A stretch of 64,000 bases of DNA from JAUVKT01 sp036350795 (GTDB lineage: Bacteria; Bacteroidota; Bacteroidia; Bacteroidales; VadinHA17): positions 5,340-69,339 of the forward strand of contig JAZBNV010000038.1 in assembly GCA_036350795.1 (NCBI GenBank), written 5' to 3'. Positions within the stretch are counted from its first letter, which is position 1; each line of letters starts with the position of its first letter. The notes under the pieces were generated by a model, which saw only the letters and a program-made list of their open reading frames with translations, ran no database searches and was not told where the DNA came from. The position numbers were made by a program, and so were the translations under genes. Shown piece by piece: positions 45,081 to 53,963 of this stretch.

Positions 45081-45263
45081 CTATGCGGCCATATATTTAA
45101 ATGCCTCGAGAACGAGAAAAAGTGGCCATATAATTGCTTTCAGGAAAGCGACTATCCCTGCTCCAAAGCTGGCAGCTTTACCAATAAAGAATATAGCGGC
45201 CCCAAGAAAGCCCATAAAATAAAAAAAACCTCCGGATGCGTTGTTTGAAACATCTTTACTCAT
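45081..45263 (-). CDS. Small two-helix membrane protein, 60 residues
   Basis: Starts MSKDVSNNASGGFFYFMGFLG and has two hydrophobic segments with a central SFGAGIVAFLKAIIWPLFLVLEAFKYM. I recall similar short proteins with a WPxFLVxEA-like ending in many Bacteria, always uncharacterised. Coding is supported by amino-acid composition, a sensible start after AT-rich sequence and that resemblance. Gene order gives no hint: it stands 59 bases from the M24 peptidase gene on the same strand. Confidence 0.7.
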   Translation of the reverse strand: MSKDVSNNASGGFFYFMGFLGAAIFFIGKAASFGAGIVAFLKAIIWPLFLVLEAFKYMAA

Positions 45264-45322
45264 AGTATTTAAGATTTTAGGTTAAATAAGTAATTGATTT
45301 TGTTTATAGCCATCCTATGTCC

Positions 45323-46657
45323 CTATCTTATAAGGTACAGGCTCTGTGGATAGCCATCAATAAGCCATGCCTTACCATTGGAGTAGATCATATTCTCTTC
45401 AAAACCCATGCTGACATCTGCATTATCCCATTCCGGCACCTTACCTTTAATACTGAATTCCAGAGCATAGGTAGTATTGTTATACAGAGGATGTTCTCCA
45501 CATCCCGGAAGGAAGACCTGGTTTTCGGTCCTGCCAATGGTCATGCCTGATCCGTGTCCGTAATAGTTAACCGGGTGACTGTACATCCAGGGATTAAGGT
45601 TTTCGGCCGAACCTCTTTCCAGGACTCTTTTAAGTATCTCATTGCCAGTACTTCCTCCTTTCATTTCTTCAAGGCATATTTCCTGGAACCTCAGTCCCAT
45701 CCTGTATACATCCTGCAGGCCTTCGGGTGCCTCGCTTTCATTCTCCCTGCAAACGTAGGCCAGGTGCTGCATGTCGGTTGTAAGGCCCATATAGCTTATT
45801 CCTACATCGCAGTGGAGCAGATCGCCCCTTCTAATAATATCGTCCTGCCCGTATATTTCCTTATTCTGAGGCGATCTGATAATATCAATAGATGGAAAGA
45901 ACCAGCTTTCCAGTCCCATTTCGTTTATCTTTTCCACTATCCACCATCTTACTTCGTTACGCGAAGTCACGTCGGGAATAATAACTGTATTTGAGTAGAA
46001 TTCCCTGATCAGTTCATGGGCTGTTATGCACATTGTTTTCATAAAACTTGCCTCCCAGGGCGTGCGGGTTTCATACCAGCCTATAACTACGTTTTTTGCA
46101 GATACAAGACGCTTCCTGTATTTATCGTCAAGCGCATTATACAGTTTCTCATAATGCATATGTGAGAGCCCGTTGGCATGAGAGAAATCATCAATTACTT
46201 CCGGGTCATAATTTATCCCAATATTTTTTGGGTCTGACTTTCTGATATAGTCCGCAATTGCTGTAAACTGTCCTTCAGCACCCTTCGAGCGGTCGGTAAA
46301 TATACCTTCGTAAAAGCTACCTGATGCACCGGGGCCATGCCAGGTGGCTGATAATTTTTTTAGTCCATCCTCTGTATTATGAAATACAAGTGCTGATAGT
46401 CGGCGTGCATCATCACCGGGCCATTCATTCAGTGTCCGGTATACCGGGTCAGGATCATTTTCAAAGCAGATAATCAACCACATTTCCAGGCCTTCTCTTT
46501 CCATAATCTCCGGAAGAATATTGTTTACTTTCCACTCCAGATTTTTATTAAAAATCTCGGTCTGTTGTTGCATTGATAGTACCGGGGGATAATCCTGGGA
46601 GAAAAGTTTTGCCGCAGCCAGGATCAGGATCAGAGCAAGTGCATTTTGTTTTTTCAT
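45323..46657 (-). CDS. Exported M24 family (Xaa-Pro peptidase-like) metallopeptidase
   Basis: 444 residues with a signal peptide (NALALILILAAAKLFSQDY). The N-terminal creatinase-like domain is followed by the pita-bread core: metal ligands in HCDVGISYMGLTTDMQHLAYV (two Asp), YGHGSGMTIGRTE (His), and late Glu residues in the TYALEFSIKG and MGFEENMIYS segments. It would cleave X-Pro peptide bonds or act on a related amide, outside the cytoplasm. The sulfatase stop lies six bases upstream, so both belong to one minus-strand transcript. Confidence 0.85.
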   Translation of the reverse strand: MKKQNALALILILAAAKLFSQDYPPVLSMQQQTEIFNKNLEWKVNNILPEIMEREGLEMWLIICFENDPDPVYRTLNEWPGDDARRLSALVFHNTEDGLKKLSATWHGPGASGSFYEGIFTDRSKGAEGQFTAIADYIRKSDPKNIGINYDPEVIDDFSHANGLSHMHYEKLYNALDDKYRKRLVSAKNVVIGWYETRTPWEASFMKTMCITAHELIREFYSNTVIIPDVTSRNEVRWWIVEKINEMGLESWFFPSIDIIRSPQNKEIYGQDDIIRRGDLLHCDVGISYMGLTTDMQHLAYVCRENESEAPEGLQDVYRMGLRFQEICLEEMKGGSTGNEILKRVLERGSAENLNPWMYSHPVNYYGHGSGMTIGRTENQVFLPGCGEHPLYNNTTYALEFSIKGKVPEWDNADVSMGFEENMIYSNGKAWLIDGYPQSLYLIR

Positions 46658-46663
46658 ATCAGT

Positions 46664-48100
46664 TTAATTATAATCAAGGTTTAAGTCGTTAGTTCTTACG
46701 GTTTTGAGTCGGTATGCCAGGGATGAGCGGAAGTGTGAAACCACATCCTTATATTCAGGGACTGAAGCAAGGTTGGTAAATTGTCCAGGGTCATTTATCA
46801 TATCGAAAAGCTCCATGCCGGCTCCGGCATCCTCGTCATATTGAATATAGGCCCATTTATCTGTTCTGAGTAGGAAACTCCTCCCGCCCTGTGAGACTGT
46901 AAACACAGTATCCCTGACGGTGATGCCGGGTTTCGAGATTGTTTTCGCCAGGCTTTTCCCCTGCAGGTGCTCCGAATATTCAAGCTTTGCCAGGTCTGCC
47001 AGGGTAGGGTAGAGATCGATAAGCTCAGTAAAAGAATTACATACCTGAGGTTTCTTTCCAGGTACTTTTATTATCAGCGGTACCCTCACAGACTCCTCGT
47101 GCAGGCTGACTTTCATCCAGAAACTGTGCTCGCCCAGGTGGAAACCATGGTCGGAAGTAAAAACCACAATGGTTTTTTCTTCCAGTCCCTCATCCTCCAG
47201 GTGAGTCAGAACCTTACCTACCTGTGCGTCCATATATGCAACTGATGCATAATAGGCTGCAACTGCTTTTTTCTCCTGCTCAGAATTCATCTGCCCGTTC
47301 ACACTTGTAACATAATTGATGCCCCTGGGCGGAATATCATCCCAATCACCAGGAACCTTCTCGGGCAAAATAATTTTTGCAAAGGGATAGGGATCAAAAT
47401 ATGATTTTGGTGCAACAAAGGGGACATGTGGCCTTACAAAACCAACTGCAATGAAGAATGGCTCATTCTTATGTTTACTGATAAGTTCGCATGCCTTTTG
47501 TGCAGTTCTTCCATCTGAATGTGAGAGGTCGTCACCCTCTGCTTTTACTATGGTCATCACATTTCCGCCCCTGCGCTCTATTGTACCATCCGGGTTTCCC
47601 TGTACCAGCTCAGCTTCTCCTTCAGCTTTCCACTCAGGCCCCTGGCTGTTAAACCTTTCTGTCCATGAAGCTTCATCGTCGGTGCCATTGCTTCCATTTT
47701 CTATATCTATCGGAACTCCCATATGAAAGATCTTGCTGACCCTGGCAGTATAATAAGCGTTTTCCCTGAACAGCTGGGGCAGGGTAAAGCGATCAGGTCC
47801 TATGTTTTCTCTTCCACTTACATATCCGAATGTTTTTGTTGCATGGGGGTAATATCCATTCATCATTGAGGCCCTGGAGGGCCCGCAGACGGGGTAATTA
47901 CAATAAGCCCTGGTATAAAGTACACCTTCAGCAGCAAGCCTGTCGATATTGGGAGTCTGGCACATTCCGCCCTCCAGTGATGATACAGCAGTGGCTGTAA
48001 GGTCGTCTGAGATAATAAACAGGATATTTGGTTTTTCCAGCTTATCAGAGCATGATGCCAGTACTACAAAGCATAGAGTGATAAGTATCTTTATTTTCAT
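46664..48100 (-). CDS. Sulfatase (iduronate-2-sulfatase-like), lipoprotein
   Basis: 478 residues. Lipoprotein signal KILITLCFVVLASCSDK. The metal site begins ILFIISDDLTATAV and the formylglycine Cys72 sits in PVCGPSRASMMNG (CXPSR), followed by GYYPHA. Later marks are GFVRPHVPFVAPKSYFD and FTSDHGFHLGEHSFWMK. This combination resembles iduronate-2-sulfatase and related glycan sulfatases. Activity needs an anaerobic-type or FGE maturase, not present here. There is no SusC/SusD pair or other polysaccharide gene nearby, so the substrate is unclear. Ten bases separate its start from the upp stop. Confidence 0.9.
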   Translation of the reverse strand: MKIKILITLCFVVLASCSDKLEKPNILFIISDDLTATAVSSLEGGMCQTPNIDRLAAEGVLYTRAYCNYPVCGPSRASMMNGYYPHATKTFGYVSGRENIGPDRFTLPQLFRENAYYTARVSKIFHMGVPIDIENGSNGTDDEASWTERFNSQGPEWKAEGEAELVQGNPDGTIERRGGNVMTIVKAEGDDLSHSDGRTAQKACELISKHKNEPFFIAVGFVRPHVPFVAPKSYFDPYPFAKIILPEKVPGDWDDIPPRGINYVTSVNGQMNSEQEKKAVAAYYASVAYMDAQVGKVLTHLEDEGLEEKTIVVFTSDHGFHLGEHSFWMKVSLHEESVRVPLIIKVPGKKPQVCNSFTELIDLYPTLADLAKLEYSEHLQGKSLAKTISKPGITVRDTVFTVSQGGRSFLLRTDKWAYIQYDEDAGAGMELFDMINDPGQFTNLASVPEYKDVVSHFRSSLAYRLKTVRTNDLNLDYN

Positions 48101-48109
48101 AGTGGCTTA

Positions 48110-48730
48110 CTATTTAGTTCCAAAGAGGCGGTCTCCTGCATCTCCCAGTCCGGGCACTATATATCCGTTTTTATTCAGTTTTTCATCCAGCGATGCAAGA
48201 TATATTTCCACATCAGGATGATCATTTTCTATTCTTTTGACCCCTTCCGGTGCACCAACTATGCACACCAGTTTAATATGAGAAGCTCCCTGCTCCTTAA
48301 GTGATGTAATTGCTGCACTGGCCGAGCCACCGGTTGCCAGCATCGGATCAACAACCATTACTATGCCGTCTTCAAAGCCAAGCGGGAGTTTTTCGTAATA
48401 GGGCTCGGGTTTAAGTGTTCCTTCGTTGCGGGCTATCCCGATGTGACCTACCCTGGCATCTGGTATAATACCTAATATACCGTTTACCATTCCCAGTCCG
48501 GCCCTCAGGATGGGCACCAGTACTATTTCCTTTGAAAGCCTGTTAGAAACAGTTGAACTGACAGGAGTTTCAACCTGCACTGCCTCGGTTGGCAGATCTC
48601 TTGATATTTCGTATGCGAGTAGACCTGCCAGCTCGTCGAGGTTTGTTCTGAAATTTTGCGTATTGGTGTTTTTATCTCTGAGCTTCGTGAGTTTATGTTC
48701 GATAAGTGGGTGATTAATTATATTAAGCAT
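48110..48730 (-). CDS. upp: Uracil phosphoribosyltransferase
   Basis: 206 residues, standard length. Marks include HPLIEHKLTKLRDKNT, LVPILRAGLGMVNGIL, the PRPP loop VDPMLATGGSASAAI and the uracil-binding end YIVPGLGDAGDRLFGTK. It converts uracil and PRPP to UMP. It is first in a likely upp-sulfatase-peptidase run; carA/carB for the de novo route lie 46 kb away. Confidence 0.96.
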   Translation of the reverse strand: MLNIINHPLIEHKLTKLRDKNTNTQNFRTNLDELAGLLAYEISRDLPTEAVQVETPVSSTVSNRLSKEIVLVPILRAGLGMVNGILGIIPDARVGHIGIARNEGTLKPEPYYEKLPLGFEDGIVMVVDPMLATGGSASAAITSLKEQGASHIKLVCIVGAPEGVKRIENDHPDVEIYLASLDEKLNKNGYIVPGLGDAGDRLFGTK

Positions 48731-48775
48731 TTGAAGGGAATTGAATATATACCCAAAGATAAATAAATTAGACTT

Positions 48776-50245
48776 TTAACCTGACATCAGGGCTCCAAGT
48801 ATCAAATAAATTATTGCAGTTACAGCTCCTGCAGTCAGGGCATATGGTATCTGGGTTTTAACATGATCAATATGGTCGCTGGCCGATGCCATTGAGGAGA
48901 TAAGGGTAGTATCTGATATTGGAGAGCAATGGTCGCCAAATACTCCTCCTCCCAGCACTGCCGCAATTGCCAGTGACATGTTTGCATCCACTGTTTGAGC
49001 TACCGGTACAGCAATAGCTATCATAATGGCAAAAGTACCCCATGATGTACCTGTGGAGAAAGCAATAAAGCAGCTTGTAACAAAAATCACAAAGGGCATA
49101 AGAGATGGAGACAGCCATGTTTGAGTTATGCGGGCTACATATAATCCTGTGCCAAGTGCATTACACAGGTTGCCTATAGCAAAGGCGAGTACCATAAGGA
49201 GTGCCATACCTGTCATTCCGGACAGGCCTGTCAGGGCTGTGTCCATCAGCTCTTTAAGTTTAAAAATATTCTGGAAAGAATAAAGTGTTATGGTGACAAG
49301 TAATGATGTGAGTACGGAATAGAGCACTGAAGCGGAGCCAGATGAATTTCCTATTGCTTCGCTTATCCTTACAAAGAAGCCATCGGCTGGATCTGCCTGC
49401 TTCCATCCTGTCATAACAAGGAAGAAGGGCATTGACAACACCATTACAGCAATCGGAATAATCATGTTATGTGCCCTTTCTGCTTTGCCTGGCATTGCTT
49501 CAAGGAAGGTTATTTCTGTCGAAACAGTTGGTGTGGCACCGTCACGCAGAGGTTTCCCCTCTTTTCTTGCCCTTTCTTCAGCCTTTCTCATAGGACCAAA
49601 GTCTTTCCCACTGAGAATAATATAAAACACCATAGCCAGTGCAAGTAAAGGATAGAAGTTGAACGGGATTGCTTTTACCAGGCTGATGAATGGTTTATCC
49701 ATTCCCTGCAGGATAAGGAGTCCCATAATAAACCCTCCCCATGCGTTTAGCGGTATAATAATACTGCTTGGAGCCGAGGTTGAATCGGCAAGGTATGCAA
49801 GTTTCTCGCGCGAAATTTTTAAGCTGTCAGTAAGGGGCCTGTAGAGAGTCCCCACCGTTAATGCAGAAATATTGGATTCCACAAAAACCAGGATGCCGGT
49901 TAAGGCTGCCCAAAGCTGGACTTTCCTTGATGAGGCCGGGTTTTTTTCAAGTTTCTTTCCTATGTAGTTAATAAAACCATTAACCCCGCCTGATCTCTGA
50001 ATAAAGGCAATAAGTGATCCGATAAGCAGGGTAAAGATAACGGTCTGTGTGCTACCTTCGTTCTTAAAAACATCGACAATTGCATTAGCGGTTGAGAAGG
50101 CACCTTTCAGGGGATTCCAGCTTTCAATAATTATCCACCCCAGGAGTATTCCCACACCCAGCGAAATAAAAACCTGGCGCGTGCGGATAGCAAGTACTAT
50201 AGCTACAAGGGGAGGTAATACTGACCAGAATCCGTAATCTGTCAT
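48776..50245 (-). CDS. NhaC-family Na+/H+ antiporter
   Basis: 489 residues, about eleven to twelve membrane helices. Family marks include WSVLPPLVAIVLAIRTRQVFISLGVGILLGW, SNISALTVGTLYRPLTD, APSSIIIPLNAWGG, STGTSWGTFAIMIAIAVPVA and GGGVFGDHCSPISDTTLISSMAS. The last segment, with GDHCSPISDT, is strongly conserved in NhaC. Role: sodium export in exchange for protons at the inner membrane; some relatives exchange malate/lactate or other organic ions, which cannot be excluded. Its ATG shares one base with the TAA of the upstream SDR gene. Confidence 0.9.
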   Translation of the reverse strand: MTDYGFWSVLPPLVAIVLAIRTRQVFISLGVGILLGWIIIESWNPLKGAFSTANAIVDVFKNEGSTQTVIFTLLIGSLIAFIQRSGGVNGFINYIGKKLEKNPASSRKVQLWAALTGILVFVESNISALTVGTLYRPLTDSLKISREKLAYLADSTSAPSSIIIPLNAWGGFIMGLLILQGMDKPFISLVKAIPFNFYPLLALAMVFYIILSGKDFGPMRKAEERARKEGKPLRDGATPTVSTEITFLEAMPGKAERAHNMIIPIAVMVLSMPFFLVMTGWKQADPADGFFVRISEAIGNSSGSASVLYSVLTSLLVTITLYSFQNIFKLKELMDTALTGLSGMTGMALLMVLAFAIGNLCNALGTGLYVARITQTWLSPSLMPFVIFVTSCFIAFSTGTSWGTFAIMIAIAVPVAQTVDANMSLAIAAVLGGGVFGDHCSPISDTTLISSMASASDHIDHVKTQIPYALTAGAVTAIIYLILGALMSG

Positions 50246-51108
50246 TAGATCTTTGTATTTGGCTTAAGTCCTATCTTCCCTGCAACCACCCTGTTTTTAA
50301 ATCCCGTTGGAATAATATTCAGGATAAACCAGTTCTTAAGGGGCTTATTTACTACAGTGTACCTGGGACGGGGTCTTTTCTTCTCAAATATTTTCACCAG
50401 TTTCCTGCTGAATACATCAAGATCAAGTGAGTCGTCAGGCACCATCTCCTTCAGATATTGGTGCATATTCTGCAGTGGCACATAGTAATCGGTATTCCTG
50501 TATTGTTCAATAGTCTCGGGGCGGTTTTTCTCCCATATTGCTGTTTTAATGTTTCCGGGCCCGACCACTATTACATCTATGCCATATAAAACAAGCTCTG
50601 CCCTGAGTGATTTTGATAAGCCTTCTAATGCGTGCTTTGCTGTAGCATAGGGCCCTACAAAGGGGAAGCCTGATTTTCCGCTGGTACTGCTTATCATTAT
50701 TATTCTTCCCGGCTTGCCAGGGGTGGTCGTTCCTGCGCCAAGCAATGGCAGAAAGGCCTGCGTTACAGCCAGCTGACCGCTGACAAGCACCTCGAAGTTC
50801 TTTCTCAGTACATCAACAGGAACATGCATCAATGGTCCGCCTTCAGTTGCGCCGGCATTGTTAATAAGGCCGGCAAGATTATGGTTTCCCATTATTGCTT
50901 TCACTCTCGCGGCTTCTTTGCCGATTGCTTCCTGGTCGGTAATATCAAATAACAAGGGTTCAAAATTATTGCCGAGTTCTTTTTTTAGCCTTTGTGCGTC
51001 TTCCTGTTTCCGGACGCTTCCAAAAACATGGTAACCCTTTTTAATAAGTTCAATGCTGGTCCCGTAGCCTATACCTGACGATACTCCTGTAACTACAATA
51101 CTTTTCAT
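50245..51108 (-). CDS. Short-chain dehydrogenase (classical SDR), first of a tandem pair
   Basis: 287 residues. Cofactor motif VVTGVSSGIGYGTSIELI, NNAGATEGG, catalytic Ser in MISSTSGKSG and YxxxK in PYATAKHAL. FGSVRKQEDA after the second strand suggests NADP(H). The C-terminal region KRPRPRYTVVNKPLKNWFILNIIPTGFKNRV is like that of SDRs acting on retinol or steroids. Start and stop each share one base (TAATG) with neighbours, so this gene, the second SDR and the NhaC antiporter are tightly coupled. Confidence 0.85.
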   Translation of the reverse strand: MKSIVVTGVSSGIGYGTSIELIKKGYHVFGSVRKQEDAQRLKKELGNNFEPLLFDITDQEAIGKEAARVKAIMGNHNLAGLINNAGATEGGPLMHVPVDVLRKNFEVLVSGQLAVTQAFLPLLGAGTTTPGKPGRIIMISSTSGKSGFPFVGPYATAKHALEGLSKSLRAELVLYGIDVIVVGPGNIKTAIWEKNRPETIEQYRNTDYYVPLQNMHQYLKEMVPDDSLDLDVFSRKLVKIFEKKRPRPRYTVVNKPLKNWFILNIIPTGFKNRVVAGKIGLKPNTKI

Positions 51109-51908
51109 TATTTCTTCGGCATATTAAATTTGTTTTGCGACCTTCTGATAATTCTAATAGTAAGAGATACGGGGAGCAGCCATAATAGGAAGTTCATCAG
51201 CCTGTTCTTAAATACAGGTACTGATACGGTTTTTCCCTTTATCATAGCCCTGTAGGCAATGCCTGCAACACGCCCTGCACTATCAGACATTATCCCTGGG
51301 GCAGGAGCGTCAACCCCGGCATTTTTTGCTCTTGTACCAGAGAAACCTGTTCTTACAAGTCCGGGACATACTGTTGTCATACTTACCCCCGTTCCTTTCA
51401 GTTCGTTTGAGATTGCTCTTCCAAACGAAAGAAGGTAGGCTTTTGTTGAGTAATATATTGCCATCAGAGGTCCGGGTGCAAAGGCTGCAACAGAAGCCAC
51501 GTTCATTATTTTTCCCCTGCCGGCACTTATCATATCCTTAAGTACCAGTTTGCAGAAGCGGGTGGGAGTATATACATGAAGGTTTATCATTTTTTGCTCA
51601 AGTTCCCAGTCAGTTTCACTAAAGTATCCTCCCAGCCCGAAACCGGCATTGTTTATTACTATTTCCGGGTCGTATTCTTTTGTTTGGGTATAGAGCAGGT
51701 CGGCCGAGCCCTTATCTGAAAGGTCAATAAATAAGGTTTTTATCTCAACCTGGAAGTTATTAAGAATATCATCCTTTGCAGCTTCCAGTTTTGCTTTATC
51801 AATATCAACCATTATAAGATGGTATCCGTCTGATGCGAGCAGTTTGGAGAACTCCAGACCTAAGCCGGATGCTGCCCCGGTAATAATAGCTGTTTTCTTT
51901 TCCGCCAT
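51108..51908 (-). CDS. Short-chain dehydrogenase (classical SDR), second of a tandem pair
   Basis: 266 residues. Cofactor motif IITGAASGLGLEFSKLLA, LIMVDIDKAKLEAA (Asp suggests NAD preference, unlike its neighbour), NNAGFGLGGY, catalytic Ser in NVASVAAFAPG and YxxxK in IYYSTKAYL. It ends in a hydrophobic basic tail (MNFLLWLLPVSLTIRIIRRSQNKF) that may bind the membrane. The substrate is not deducible. The stop overlaps the next SDR start by one base; a secreted protein gene ends six bases upstream. Confidence 0.85.
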   Translation of the reverse strand: MAEKKTAIITGAASGLGLEFSKLLASDGYHLIMVDIDKAKLEAAKDDILNNFQVEIKTLFIDLSDKGSADLLYTQTKEYDPEIVINNAGFGLGGYFSETDWELEQKMINLHVYTPTRFCKLVLKDMISAGRGKIMNVASVAAFAPGPLMAIYYSTKAYLLSFGRAISNELKGTGVSMTTVCPGLVRTGFSGTRAKNAGVDAPAPGIMSDSAGRVAGIAYRAMIKGKTVSVPVFKNRLMNFLLWLLPVSLTIRIIRRSQNKFNMPKK

Positions 51909-51914
51909 TGAATA

Positions 51915-52382
51915 TTATTTTTCGATAAGCTCTATTATCCTGAGGCCTGTTTCCATTGACTCTGGCAGATCTATCAACCTGATTTCCACACCCGAACTGT
52001 GCCAGTAACTATTCCAGGTTTCAACTTCAGAGCAACCGAAGAAACCCCTGAATTCACATCTTTTTATTATCTCGTTCTCAAGCTGATAATATACGGGGTG
52101 CTTAAATGACTCAATCCAGATGCTTTTATATGGCTTTGTTTTTATTTCAATTGTCAGCTCTGCCTTACTGTTTGCTCCACTATTAAGCAGGGCCCATTTC
52201 CCCGACCTGGCTTCTGCGTTCTGACTTACTTCTTTAAAACTATTTTCACGGAGATATTCCGGAAATTCCCCATTGGGCTTATCAAAGGATGAAAGAAGGA
52301 TATCGAGGCTAAGCTGTCCGTAGAGGGTTGACAAACAGAAAGAACTAAATAAGAGCAATATAAGCAGGACCAGTTTTCTCAT
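51915..52382 (-). CDS. Hypothetical secreted protein, 155 residues
   Basis: Signal peptide LVLLILLLFSSFCLSTLYGQ, then about 135 residues rich in aromatic residues (KSIWIESFKHPVYYQLENEIIKRCEFRGFFGCSEVETWNSYWHSSGVEIRL). Two Cys residues eight apart (RCEFRGFFGC) may form a disulfide. I do not recognise a family. It is the first gene of the run to the SDRs and NhaC. Confidence 0.7.
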   Translation of the reverse strand: MRKLVLLILLLFSSFCLSTLYGQLSLDILLSSFDKPNGEFPEYLRENSFKEVSQNAEARSGKWALLNSGANSKAELTIEIKTKPYKSIWIESFKHPVYYQLENEIIKRCEFRGFFGCSEVETWNSYWHSSGVEIRLIDLPESMETGLRIIELIEK

Positions 52383-52591
52383 AAGGCAGTTTAATAATAA
52401 TCTGCTAAATGTAATAAAACACTTATGCTATTACAAATGAACATATATTTCGTAAATTGCAGATAGTATATATCTATATGGACGATATTGTAAGTTCTTT
52501 CTTGAATCTTTTTCTTAATTCAGTTCGTTTAACTTCGGGAGTACCTGAAATATAGAATGTTGAATATATTTGAAAACTAAAACTCACAGAT

Positions 52592-53425
52592 ATGAAGAGA
52601 TTATTATTTTTTGCAGGATTGATTGCTGCAGTTGTATTAACTGTTGGAAGTTGTTCAAAAGATCTTAAGACCGAAAGCGGCAATGGGATATTGAAGATAT
52701 CTGTAACAGATGCACCATTCCCGGTTGAATTTATAGAGGAGGCCAAAGTTCAGATTATAAAGGTTGAAGCCAGGCTTAAGGATTATGATGAAGGATATCC
52801 TTTTATTACTTTGCTTGAGGATACACTCGAATTCAATCTTCTTGATCTTAGAAACGGAGTTACTGCTGAACTGGCAGAGATGGAAGTACCAGCCGGTGAC
52901 TATGATCTGATTCGATTGTATGTGGAAAGTGCAGGCATTACAGTTAAAGATCATGGAAGCTATGAGATGAAGGTTCCGAGTGGAGCTCAGACAGGAATAA
53001 AAATCTTTGTCGACCCTGCAATCACTGTTGCAGGTGGTCTTACTTCTGATTTATTGCTGGATTTTGATCTGAAAGAGTCATTTATCCTTAAGGGTAATAT
53101 TTCATCACCAGCCGGGATAAAGGGATTTAACTTTAAACCTGTGATTAGAGCAGCAAACATGTCTTTCTCTGGCTCTGTTAATGGAATGGTAACTGATACC
53201 TCGGATGTGCTTATCCCTGTGGCAGAGGTCTGGATAAAGGCTGATACTGTAATAGCTACTGCCTTATCAGACTCAAGCGGGTATTATGCTTTACCGGGAA
53301 TACCTGAGGGTAGCTATACAATTTTTGCAGCCAAAGAGAATTACGATACATTAAGTATTGATAATGTGAGAGTTGTAGCTGGAAATAATACAAAAGTTGA
53401 TATTGAGCTGATACCAAAGAATTAG
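52592..53425 (+). CDS. DUF4382 lipoprotein with carboxypeptidase-regulatory-like domain
   Basis: 277 residues. Lipoprotein signal RLLFFAGLIAAVVLTVGSCSKD. Residues 30-190 fit DUF4382 (GILKISVTDAPFPVEFIEEAKVQI, FNLLDLRNGVTAELAEMEVPAGDYDLIRLYV). Residues 195-277 form a carboxypeptidase-regulatory beta-sandwich (GMVTDTSDVLIPVAEVWI, SDSSGYYALPGIPEGSYTIFAAKENY). This domain pair is frequent in Bacteroidota envelope proteins and likely serves adhesion or substrate binding at the surface. It is followed 19 bases later by an interspersed repeat. Confidence 0.85.
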   Translation: MKRLLFFAGLIAAVVLTVGSCSKDLKTESGNGILKISVTDAPFPVEFIEEAKVQIIKVEARLKDYDEGYPFITLLEDTLEFNLLDLRNGVTAELAEMEVPAGDYDLIRLYVESAGITVKDHGSYEMKVPSGAQTGIKIFVDPAITVAGGLTSDLLLDFDLKESFILKGNISSPAGIKGFNFKPVIRAANMSFSGSVNGMVTDTSDVLIPVAEVWIKADTVIATALSDSSGYYALPGIPEGSYTIFAAKENYDTLSIDNVRVVAGNNTKVDIELIPKN

Positions 53426-53444
53426 GCTTTGGTATAAAGTACAT

Positions 53445-53635
53445 GAGGCTGTCTCAAAAGTATAATATTCTTGTCATTCCGGGTTCAAACACCTGAATAT
53501 CAGGATCACAAACAAAGATGACAATTATAGTTGTCATTAGTATTTAATCGAGGGATCTAAATGTTTGATAATCAAGACCTGGATTCCTCGCATTCGCTCG
53601 GAATGACAAAGATTGCGCCCTTTTGAGACAGCCCC
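53445..53635. repeat. MITE-like interspersed element, copy 3 (with internal expansion)
   Basis: Left end GAGGCTGTCTCAAAAGTA, right end CCCTTTTGAGACAGCCCC. The core GGATTCCTCGCATTCGCTCG, followed by GAATGACAAAG, matches copies 2 and 4. About 60 extra bases, including a second TTGTCATT half-motif, make this copy longer (191 bases). Confidence 0.82.
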
Positions 53636-53665
53636 TTTTATCTTATCACCTTTTTAATAAGGCTG

Positions 53666-53963
53666 TTATTCTCCTCTTATCTCTTTATAATATGCTTCAT
53701 CAAGTATTAGAGGTGTGTACTCAACTCCCTATCTGCTCAAAACCCTTGTAAATGCCCTGAGATGGTTCCCTGATCCTTTCAACAGGTTCTGGTATACAAA
53801 CGCAATATCCTTATTATCAACATTATTTTCAAGTTCTTCCCGGAGATCAAATATATCTTTTTCCTCGATTAGTGCTCCAATCTTCAGGGCTTCCACCGGA
53901 CAATCCTTACCATCCCAGTCAGAGGTCCGTGCAATAATTAATGGCAGAGATAAAGCCGGGTAT
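53666..53963 (-). pseudogene. DUF2202 gene remnant with an in-frame TAG
   Basis: The minus strand shows about 95 codons of DUF2202-type sequence: CPVEALKIGALIEEKDIFDL, VDNKDIAFVYQNLLKGSGNH and LRAFTRVLSR, then TAG (53729-53731), then GVEYTPLILDEAYYKEIRGE and TAA at 53666. In intact members a residue such as Gln stands at the stop position, consistent with a CAG to TAG change. The N-terminal half of the domain, including its start, is missing; the sequence merges without a start codon into the end of the beta-barrel-like gene upstream. So it is a 5'-truncated, nonsense-mutated fragment. Intact DUF2202 proteins are ferritin-like helical bundles of unknown role. Confidence 0.75.
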
